From NCBI GenBank assembly GCA_937925855.1, contig CALAMO010000006.1, forward strand, positions 114,026 to 178,025: 64,000 nt of DNA, in the 5' to 3' direction. A program made the position numbers and the translations under genes. The stretch comes from an uncultured Thiotrichaceae bacterium (lineage in GTDB: Bacteria > Pseudomonadota > Gammaproteobacteria > Thiotrichales > Thiotrichaceae). Shown here in pieces: positions 56,505-64,000 of the stretch; the first letter of the stretch is position 1, and the number at the start of each line of letters is the position of its first letter. The notes under the pieces are model-generated. The model was not told the DNA's origin. It was given only the letters and a program-made list of their open reading frames with translations, and searched no databases.

Positions 56505-56593
56505 ACATCACCCTTGAAGGCGGCTTTAGTGCCGATTAGACTGACCCTACAATCATTCACCTCATCCGTTTCACCTAACCGGGCGCCCACGAT

Positions 56594-57256
56594 ATGTTTT
56601 ACGCAACTGATACTCCGCATGGCTTAACCCATGATCCATTTAAGGCCCTAATCGTCCCCCGCCCCATTGGCTGGATTGGCACCGTGGATCAAGACGGCAC
56701 GCCTAATCTTGCGCCGTTTAGCTTTTTCAATGCGGTTTCAGATAATCCGCATATGATTATGTTCTCCGTGGGCTGGCGAAATAACACCTTGGAGAATATT
56801 GAAGCAAATGGTGAATGCACCTGCTCTTTTGTCAATAAGGCGATGATGGATGCCATGAATATGAGCAGCGCGGGCGTCGAACACTCGGTCGATGAATTTG
56901 CGCTGGCGCAGGTAGCCACCGCCGCCTCAAAATTAGTCACCCCGCCGTACGTGGCCGCCAGCCCCGCCGCGTTGGAGTGCAAACTGTGGCAAACCCTTAA
57001 ACTCCCACCCCGCCCTGGCAAAGATAGCGCTTATACCCTGGTGCTAGCCAGCGTGGTTGGCATCCATATCGATGATACTTACCTGATTAACGGCCAGGTG
57101 GACACCGCCGCGATGCAGCCACTGGCACGCCTCGGTTATATGGAGTATGCCGAAATCACCGCGCAGAATATTTTTAGCCTAAACCGCCCGGTGGTTAGCG
57201 CTGATGGTCAAACGGCCAGCCTGCAAAGCGGGCCTTGGCATGGCCGATACGACTGA
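56594..57256 (+). CDS. Flavin reductase family (FMN-binding split barrel) protein
   Basis: PHGLTHDPFKALIVPRPIGWIGTVDQDGTPNLAPFSFFNAVSDNPHMIMFSVG. Confidence 0.88.
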   Translation: MFYATDTPHGLTHDPFKALIVPRPIGWIGTVDQDGTPNLAPFSFFNAVSDNPHMIMFSVGWRNNTLENIEANGECTCSFVNKAMMDAMNMSSAGVEHSVDEFALAQVATAASKLVTPPYVAASPAALECKLWQTLKLPPRPGKDSAYTLVLASVVGIHIDDTYLINGQVDTAAMQPLARLGYMEYAEITAQNIFSLNRPVVSADGQTASLQSGPWHGRYD

Positions 57257-57355
57257 TTAGGCCCACCCCCACTTATTGACCTTAATAGGCGCTGTCCGTA
57301 CAGTCTACCTACAGCGTACCACCCTATTTTTATACGTTTTTCTGCGGAGTCTGCT

Positions 57356-58513
57356 ATGAGCCTGCCCATCCTACGCCTACATGACAGCGACCAGCCTTTT
57401 AGTCTGGAGGCCGCAGAGTCGTTCACTATCCCAGCACGCTTTTATCATAATGCTGAGATCTATCAGCAGGAAAAAGAGGCCGTGTTCTACAATAGCTGGT
57501 GGTTTGTCGGCCACGCCAGCCAGGTCGCTAACACTGGCGATTATATGACGGCGACCGTACACGACCAGAACGTCTTTGTGACGCGCGCCGCCGACGGTAA
57601 TATCAATGCGTTTTACAACGTTTGTCAGCATCGCGGCCATGCCCTATTACAAGGCTCCGGCACGGCACGCGCTATTGTCTGCCCCTATCACGCTTGGTCA
57701 TACGGCCAAAACGGCGAATTAAAGTTTGCGCGTAATACTGACAAAATGGCAGGCTTCAATAAGTGTGATTTTTCGTTAAAGCCGGTGCGGGTCGAAGTCT
57801 TCTGTAGCATGGTATTTGTGAGCCTTGATCCCGATGCGATCCCCCTCGTGGAACAAGCCGGTGAGTTGGAGGCAGAAATCCGCCATTATTGCCCGCGCAT
57901 TGATGAACTGATGTTTGCGCAACGCGATACCTATCACGTCGAATCAAACTGGAAAGTGCTGATTGACAACTTCCTGGAATGCTACCACTGCGCGCCCGCA
58001 CATAAGGATTTCGTTGACCTAGTCGACATGAAATCCTACCGCACACGCACCCAAGGCATCTATTCCAGCCACTGCTCCGGTCAGGCGCGCAGCACAGACA
58101 GCAAAGCGTTTTCCTTTCAGCCCGGCGATGTGGATTTTGGCTATGCCGGTTGGTTCCTCTGGCCGAACCTCACTCTCTGGGTTTACCCCGGCGAACCCAA
58201 TATTTCCACTCTACAAATGATCCCAGATGGCCCAGTGAATAGCATTGAATATCAGGACTGGTTTATCGCCACCCCGGAGCCGAGCCAGCAATTAGCAGAA
58301 GCAATGGCCTATCAGAAAGACGTGCTCCAACCAGAAGACGTGGGCCTGTGTGAAAGCGTGCAGCAGGGGCTACACTCTAAGGGCTATAATCAGGGACGTT
58401 TCGTCGTTGACCCAGAGCGCAGTGAGCTTAGTGAACACGGCGTACACCATTTTCAGCAGTTATATGTTGCGGCGATGGGGGCAGAGATTATGAATGGGGA
58501 CTGCGACAGCTAA
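57356..58513 (+). CDS. Rieske aromatic-ring-hydroxylating-type oxygenase alpha subunit (CntA/GbcA-like)
   Basis: CQHRGHALLQGSGTARAIVCPYHAWSYGQNGEL Rieske centre; NWKVLIDNFLECYHCAPAHKDF mononuclear iron site. Confidence 0.88.
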   Translation: MSLPILRLHDSDQPFSLEAAESFTIPARFYHNAEIYQQEKEAVFYNSWWFVGHASQVANTGDYMTATVHDQNVFVTRAADGNINAFYNVCQHRGHALLQGSGTARAIVCPYHAWSYGQNGELKFARNTDKMAGFNKCDFSLKPVRVEVFCSMVFVSLDPDAIPLVEQAGELEAEIRHYCPRIDELMFAQRDTYHVESNWKVLIDNFLECYHCAPAHKDFVDLVDMKSYRTRTQGIYSSHCSGQARSTDSKAFSFQPGDVDFGYAGWFLWPNLTLWVYPGEPNISTLQMIPDGPVNSIEYQDWFIATPEPSQQLAEAMAYQKDVLQPEDVGLCESVQQGLHSKGYNQGRFVVDPERSELSEHGVHHFQQLYVAAMGAEIMNGDCDS

Positions 58514-58627
58514 TACGCTAAATCAGGAAAATATTTTGCCAGTGGCGTAAAAAACAGTGCAACAAAACACAAAACAACGAACCTCCGGCAAACGCAGCAC
58601 ACAATTTCCACACACGGTAAATAAACA

Positions 58628-59263
58628 ATGCATATTGAAACATGGCTCGCCTTTACCGCCGCCTCGACCATCCTGTTAATCATTCCCGGCCCTACCATTC
58701 TAACCGTCATCAGCTATTCGATTTCACACGGCTATCGCGCCAAAATACCGCTTATTCTCGCAGTGGCACTGGGCGATTCCACCGCGCTGGCGCTATCGTT
58801 ACTAGGGCTGGGGGCGTTACTGGCAGAGTCAGTGTTCTGGTTTCAGGTGATTAAATGGGCGGGTGGTTTGTACCTGATTTATTTAGGGATCAAACTCTTC
58901 AGAGCGGGCTTTACAGCCAGCCAGGCATCACCCGACATCAAACAAGCGCCTAAACTGGCATCCGGCTGGCGCTTGTTTGCTGATACCTACCTAGTAACCG
59001 CGCTGAATCCAAAAGGCATGGTGTTTTTTCTCGCTTTCCTGCCACAGTTTGTGGATACATCCACTGCGGTAGCGCCACAGCTTTGGTTGCTGGCGCTCAC
59101 TTTTGTCGCACTGGCGACTTTAAACGCGACTATGTATGCGCTATTCGCGGGCAAAGCGAGCGAGCTGCTGGCTGCCCCAAAAACACAGCGGCGGTTTAAT
59201 TTTACAGGTGGCTCACTACTAATAGTGGCCGGATTATGGACTTTATCGGCACAGCAATCATGA
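58628..59263 (+). CDS. LysE family translocator
   Basis: IPGPTILTVISYSISHGYRAKIPLILAVALGDSTALALSLLGLGALL, GGLYLIYLGIKLFR, LNPKGMVFFLAFLPQFV. Confidence 0.92.
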   Translation: MHIETWLAFTAASTILLIIPGPTILTVISYSISHGYRAKIPLILAVALGDSTALALSLLGLGALLAESVFWFQVIKWAGGLYLIYLGIKLFRAGFTASQASPDIKQAPKLASGWRLFADTYLVTALNPKGMVFFLAFLPQFVDTSTAVAPQLWLLALTFVALATLNATMYALFAGKASELLAAPKTQRRFNFTGGSLLIVAGLWTLSAQQS

Positions 59264-59676
59264 TTAGATCATCCCAGGCAGCAATCTTTAGTCATTTACG
59301 CCAGCTCGAAATTGACTTGCATCAATACGAAACCAGAACCGATATCAAACAGTTACAAAAACTGCTACATCCGGCTTTTATAGAAATCGGCTACTCTGGC
59401 AGGCGCTATAATTTTATAACCGTAGCAGCAGGCTTAATCGCTGAAGAACCACCTACACATACTCTCTGGTCACAGAACTACGAATTTATTGAACACACCG
59501 CAAGCAATATTCAGCTGCTCTATCAGTCAGCTAATATGAATGCACATGACAAACTCAGCAGACATGCACTACGCACCTCTATTTGGGTAAAATCCGCCGC
59601 AAACTGGCAAATGATTTATCATCAGGGCACACCCACCGGGCCATTTGCACAGGAGCAAGATCATGCAAACCTATAA
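59260..59676 (+). CDS. DUF4440/NTF2-like protein (start chosen at MIRSS)
   Basis: HLRQLEIDLHQYETRTDIKQLQKLLHPAFIEIGYSGRRY...RTSIWVKSAANWQMIYHQGTPT. Confidence 0.8.
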   Translation: MIRSSQAAIFSHLRQLEIDLHQYETRTDIKQLQKLLHPAFIEIGYSGRRYNFITVAAGLIAEEPPTHTLWSQNYEFIEHTASNIQLLYQSANMNAHDKLSRHALRTSIWVKSAANWQMIYHQGTPTGPFAQEQDHANL

Positions 59677-60016
59677 CGGCAGCTGTCACTGCGGCGATGT
59701 CACCTTCTCATTCAACAGCGCCACTATTACCGAAGGCGCACGTTGCAACTGCTCCATTTGTCGGCGCAAGGGCGCAGTCATGTCCACATTCACCCTACCA
59801 CCGGAACAGATCAATATCGAGGCGGAGGAAGACACATTAGGCTTATATCAGTTCGACACGAAAGTCGCACAACACTATTTCTGTAAGGCCTGCGGCATTT
59901 ACCCTTTCCATCAAACCATGAGCAAACCCGGCGAATACCGAATCAACCTTGGCTGCCTTGATGGTGTGGATACAGAGCAGCTGACAATCCAGCTATTTGA
60001 CGGTAAAAGTATTTAG
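59663..60016 (+). CDS. GFA family (CENP-V/GFA domain) protein
   Basis: YNGSCHCGDVTFSF...ARCNCSICRRKGAV...FCKACGIYPFHQT zinc ligands. Confidence 0.9.
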   Translation: MQTYNGSCHCGDVTFSFNSATITEGARCNCSICRRKGAVMSTFTLPPEQINIEAEEDTLGLYQFDTKVAQHYFCKACGIYPFHQTMSKPGEYRINLGCLDGVDTEQLTIQLFDGKSI

Positions 60017-60052
60017 GCGAGCGGCACCTTACTTCTTTCAAGGGGCACATTG

Positions 60053-61693
60053 ATGACACAAACCCAAGACTTCGATTTCATCATCATCGGCGCAGGCTCC
60101 GCCGGTTGCGTGCTCGCTAATCGCCTGTCGGAGGACGGTAAACACAGCGTCATGATACTGGAAGCCGGGCCAATGAATCATAAGCTGATGATTCATATCC
60201 CCGCCGGGGTGTATCACGCCTATAAAGACCCGTCGATCAACTGGAACTATAAAAGTGAGGCCGAATCGGGGTGCCATAATCGTCAGGTAGAACTACCGCG
60301 TGGCAAAGTCATTGGCGGTTCTTCGTCGATTAATTCCATGGTGTATATGCGCGGCCACCCGCTGGATTATGACCGCTGGGCTGATGAACACGGTCTGACG
60401 GAATGGTCATATGACCAGTGCTTACCCTACTTCAAGCGCTGTGAAACTTCGGATCGTGGTGCAAACGACTGGCGGGGTGACAGCGGGCCATTAGGCGTCA
60501 CCCGGGGCAAGATAGAAAATCCTTTAAGCGCTGCGCTGATGCAGGCGGGCGAACAATCCGGCCAGGGCACATCAGACGATCTAAACGGCTATAAACCGGA
60601 AGGCATCGCCCGCCTCGACAGCACCACTAAAAACGGTTTCCGCAGCAGCGCTGCCGTCGCCCACCTAAAACCCGCTCTGCGCCGTCCCAATGTCCGCCTG
60701 AAAACCCGTGCTTTTGTGCAGCGGATTTTGCTGGAACATGGCCGGGCGGTGGGCGTTGCGTTTGAGCATAACGGTGTCACCCAACAAATCCGCGCCAATC
60801 AGTCGGTCATCGTCAGCGCGGGCGCAATTAAGACGCCACAGCTGCTGATGCTGTCTGGTATTGGTGATACCCATTATTTACGCACCATGCACATCAAACC
60901 GCTGCATCACCTGGCGGGCGTTGGTCAGAACTTACAGGATCACCTCACCATTATCACCGGCTTTGAGTGTACGCAGGACGTCACGCTGCATAAGCTCACA
61001 CAGCCACATAAGAAACTGCAAATTGGCCTGGAATGGCTGATGACGCGCAAAGGCTTTGGTGCGTCCAACGTCTGGGAGATGGGTGGACTGGTCTTTGGTA
61101 ATGAAGAGGTTGAATACCCCAACCTGCAATACCACTTCACGCCGGTGTATAACGAGTATGACGGACGGAAACTCAAACTGTTTCAGGGGTTCCAGCTCAA
61201 CTGTGACCAGCTGCGACCGCGCAGCCGGGGTGAACTGAAGCTGCATTCAAATGATCCGCATGCAAAACCTGCCGCACACTTCAACTACCTGTCTGATCCG
61301 TATGATATGCGCGAGATGAAACAAGCGTTTCAGAAGATGCAGGACTTACTGCTACAACCCGCTTTCGATGAATTTCGCGGGCGGCGCATTACACCCACGC
61401 CGGAAGCCACTTCTGAGCGTGCGATCGAAGACTGGATACGTGCTACCGCGTCAACCGACTATCATCCCTGTGGCACCTGTCGCATGGGTATGGGTGAAGA
61501 TGCGGTGGTGGATGGACGTTTCAAAGTGCGCGGGCTGGACGGGCTGCATGTGGTCGATGCTTCGGTGCTGCCGGAGATAGTGAGCGGTAACCTCAATGCG
61601 CCAACGCAGATGATGGCGGAACGGGCGGCGGACTTTATTTTAGGGAAGGAACCGCTGACAGCTGAGCGGGTTCGGTTTCATTTTCGGGACTGA
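60053..61693 (+). CDS. GMC oxidoreductase, choline dehydrogenase-like
   Basis: DFIIIGAGSAGCVLANRLSEDG, LPRGKVIGGSSSINSMVYMRGHPLDYDRWA, DYHPCGTCRMG, LHVVDASVLPEIVSGNLNAPTQMMAERAADFI. Confidence 0.93.
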   Translation: MTQTQDFDFIIIGAGSAGCVLANRLSEDGKHSVMILEAGPMNHKLMIHIPAGVYHAYKDPSINWNYKSEAESGCHNRQVELPRGKVIGGSSSINSMVYMRGHPLDYDRWADEHGLTEWSYDQCLPYFKRCETSDRGANDWRGDSGPLGVTRGKIENPLSAALMQAGEQSGQGTSDDLNGYKPEGIARLDSTTKNGFRSSAAVAHLKPALRRPNVRLKTRAFVQRILLEHGRAVGVAFEHNGVTQQIRANQSVIVSAGAIKTPQLLMLSGIGDTHYLRTMHIKPLHHLAGVGQNLQDHLTIITGFECTQDVTLHKLTQPHKKLQIGLEWLMTRKGFGASNVWEMGGLVFGNEEVEYPNLQYHFTPVYNEYDGRKLKLFQGFQLNCDQLRPRSRGELKLHSNDPHAKPAAHFNYLSDPYDMREMKQAFQKMQDLLLQPAFDEFRGRRITPTPEATSERAIEDWIRATASTDYHPCGTCRMGMGEDAVVDGRFKVRGLDGLHVVDASVLPEIVSGNLNAPTQMMAERAADFILGKEPLTAERVRFHFRD

Positions 61694-61696
61694 TCG

Positions 61697-61951
61697 TTAA
61701 TAGTGGAAACGGCATTGCGCAATCAATACCTGCTCCCCCCCTATTTTGTACACCAGACGATGTTCACCACTGATTCGGCGTGACCAATAACCAGACCAAT
61801 GATGCTTTAACGACTCCGGCTTACCGATACCTTCAAAAGGCTGGCGTTTAATGTCTTTAATCAACTCGTTGATCCGCTTCAGCATTTTTTTGTCATTTCT
61901 CTGCCAGTACAGATAATCATCCCAGGCATCTTCTGCCCAGCACAACAGCAT
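61697..61951 (-). CDS. yoeB: YoeB-family toxin
   Basis: MLLCWAEDAWDDYLYWQRNDKKMLKRINELIKDIKRQPFEGIGKPESLKHHWSGYWSRRISGEHRLVYKI. Confidence 0.95.
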   Translation of the reverse strand: MLLCWAEDAWDDYLYWQRNDKKMLKRINELIKDIKRQPFEGIGKPESLKHHWSGYWSRRISGEHRLVYKIGGEQVLIAQCRFHY

Positions 61952-62208
61952 CAGTCCGCCTCAATCAATTCATGTACTTTACCTTGCCCGGACTCTAATT
62001 CCGCGATAGCCCGATTCAAACGTTTAGCGTTACGCGAACTGGAAGCAAGGTGCGCTGTTTCCATATAAGCATTATATTCATCCAGCGACATCAGCACAGC
62101 GGAGGTACCATTACGACGGGTAATCAACAGCGGCGCACGGTCGCGCTCAACTTTATCCATAGACTCGGTGAGACGCTGACGAAATGTTGAATAGTTAACC
62201 GCTTCCAT
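61951..62208 (-). CDS. yefM: YefM-family antitoxin
   Basis: MEAVNYSTFRQRLTESMDKVERDRAPLLITRRNGTSAVLMSLDEYNAYMETAHLASSSRNAKRL; directly upstream of yoeB. Confidence 0.95.
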   Translation of the reverse strand: MEAVNYSTFRQRLTESMDKVERDRAPLLITRRNGTSAVLMSLDEYNAYMETAHLASSSRNAKRLNRAIAELESGQGKVHELIEAD

Positions 62209-62296
62209 AAATAATCACCCTTAAGTAAACGTACAGTTATTTGTACTTGAAGATGACTGAAATAACAAGTACCACCCATCTATCAGGCAGGCACTA

Positions 62297-63040
62297 TCAG
62301 GTATTAAAACCACGCCAGATCAAATTAATCCCCATCAAACAAAACGCCACTAACAGCACCTTAAAAAACTGCTCGTTATTAATTCGGTGGCGTAGCTGTC
62401 GCCCAATAAACAAACCCACCAACACCGGTACAACCATTAAAGCAGAGGCCAGCGCCGTCTCACGATTTAACAGCCCCGCCGTAATATAGCCCAGGGTCAG
62501 CGGCAGGGTACCCAATAAAATAATAAAGCCGGTGAACTGAATAAAATCCTCTTTATTCACCCGCCGCGCCAACAAATAAACCACCATCGACGGCGACCAG
62601 ATACCCGATAAACCACCCAACAAACCAGCGAGCACACCCGCCACCGGCTGTACCACCGGGTCTAGACGATCAGGTAATTTCGGCGGCGTTTTCCATAGAC
62701 TGGTCAGCGTCCACAGCACCACCACTACCCCAATTCCGGTCACCATCAAACCCACCGGCGCAGCCGCAGCAAACAGGGAGGTGATGTACATCGCGATCAT
62801 CATGGTGACCACATAAGGCCCGAGCAGTTTCGCCGGGCGCAGCATATTACCGCCCTGCCATACCTGCCACGAGTTACTGATGAGAGAAGGAATCAGCACC
62901 ATCGCAATCGCCACGCGCGGATCAACAAACTGCGCCAGCAGCGTAATAGCAATGGTGGGCAGGCCTATTCCGATCACGCCTTTGACCATGCCCGCCAGCG
63001 TGAATACAGCAGCGGCAATCCATAGAAACTCATTCGACAT
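62297..63040 (-). CDS. TauE/SafE family membrane transporter
   Basis: GMVKGVIGIGLPTIAITLLAQFVDPRVAIAMVLIPSLISN, VAGVLAGLLGGLSGIWSP. Confidence 0.9.
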   Translation of the reverse strand: MSNEFLWIAAAVFTLAGMVKGVIGIGLPTIAITLLAQFVDPRVAIAMVLIPSLISNSWQVWQGGNMLRPAKLLGPYVVTMMIAMYITSLFAAAAPVGLMVTGIGVVVVLWTLTSLWKTPPKLPDRLDPVVQPVAGVLAGLLGGLSGIWSPSMVVYLLARRVNKEDFIQFTGFIILLGTLPLTLGYITAGLLNRETALASALMVVPVLVGLFIGRQLRHRINNEQFFKVLLVAFCLMGINLIWRGFNT

Positions 63041-63368
63041 AAGACATTGTTGCGGTAAATTGCCGGGCTGTCTATGTCACAGATAACAAAACCCAGGCAG
63101 CCATCACGCACAAAAAATACGGGTAATCCCACTAAACAGTAAAATCTGAACTACGCTTAAAGTGGATGTATTCCAAACGCACCGTGCCGTTCATAGGTCG
63201 GGCATGAACCCTTTCAGCCCTGATATGAATACTTTTAAGCGCCACCGCAATAATTAACCGCAATACCGTGGCCGCTGGCAGCGTGAGTTTTTTTAATCTA
63301 ATAACGTGCGCATTCATTACTACCCCAGCTTCCAAGCAATGGCATGCGCCGTATCACTGGAGGAAACC

Positions 63369-64000
63369 ATGAAAAAAACCAGACTGGCTGCGGCCATCGC
63401 TCCCTTTGTCGTCGCTGCAGCAGCCCTGAGCAGTCCTGCTTATGCCGATGGACATGGCATCAGCGCCTGCTTAATCACGAAAACAGACACCAACCCTTTC
63501 TTCGTCAAGATGAAAGAAGGTGCAGCGGCCAAGGCGGAAGAGCTTGGCATTACGCTGAAAGCCTACGCCGGTAAAATTGACGGCGATTCAGAAAGCCAAG
63601 TTGCCGCGATTGAAACCTGTATTGCTGACGGTGCGAAAGGCATTTTGCTAACTGCTTCTGACACCAAAGGCATTGTGCCCTCCGTGCAGCAAGCACGCGA
63701 TGCCGGCTTGTTGGTGATTGCGCTGGATACGCCGCTTGAGCCAATTGACTCGGCGGATGCGACCTTCGCCACGGATAACTTTTTGGCTGGCGAGTTGATT
63801 GGACAGTGGGCCGCCGCATCACTGGGCGATAAAGCAGCCGAGGCTAAAATCGCTATGTTAGATCTCGCGGTAAGCCAGCCATCAGTGGGCGTACTGCGCG
63901 ACCAGGGTTTCTTACAGGGCTTTGGTATTGACCTTGGCGATCCCAACAAATGGGGCGATGAGGAGGACCCACGCGATGGACAGGCCAAAGATGCCCGCGC
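63369..64000 (+). CDS. Sugar ABC transporter substrate-binding protein, FrcB-like (3' end outside window)
   Basis: ATG at 63369 with open frame to the edge: [103 protein letters not shown]. Confidence 0.9.
   Translation, partial: MKKTRLAAAIAPFVVAAAALSSPAYADGHGISACLITKTDTNPFFVKMKEGAAAKAEELGITLKAYAGKIDGDSESQVAAIETCIADGAKGILLTASDTKGIVPSVQQARDAGLLVIALDTPLEPIDSADATFATDNFLAGELIGQWAAASLGDKAAEAKIAMLDLAVSQPSVGVLRDQGFLQGFGIDLGDPNKWGDEEDPRDGQAKDAR

Overview
64-kb window of a gammaproteobacterial-type chromosome, read by eye from the sequence and the ORF track with no database search. The backbone carries: (i) the 3' end of an aa3-type cytochrome c oxidase cluster (ctaD partial, small assembly protein, ctaG, ctaE, DUF2909, SURF1, SCO-like); (ii) META-domain protein, ampD, PepSY-like protein and a PhoP/PhoQ-like pair; (iii) pbpC and a YfhM-type alpha-2-macroglobulin; (iv) two tRNA-Glu and one tRNA-Ala next to gltX, then pgpA, thrC, hom, rpoS and YpfJ; (v) an XpaC/TelA/SPFH/zinc-ribbon gene set; (vi) a secreted Q-rich/CBM9-like protein and mtgA; (vii) csrA/tRNA-Ser/tRNA-Arg; (viii) an osmolyte/amine-type metabolic region (DoeA-like M24 peptidase, second M24 peptidase, spermidine-synthase-like, Rieske oxygenase, GMC oxidoreductase) with two toxin-antitoxin modules (TumE/TumA-like and YoeB/YefM); (ix) the start of a FrcB-like sugar-binding protein running off the right edge. 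A ~16-kb integrative element (about 34,835-50,800) lies in the 3' end of tRNA-Arg(ACG). It encodes a P4-type integrase, an HUH replication protein with overlapping membrane-protein genes, two divergent Arc-like repressors, a type III restriction-modification system and several unknown genes. The most unusual signal is a ~140-bp structured sequence present twice in this element (46631-46770 and 47277-47420), conserved in primary sequence and showing a compensatory base-pair change in one predicted helix. A candidate multi-hairpin, terminator-ended ncRNA is also present at ~25340-25600.
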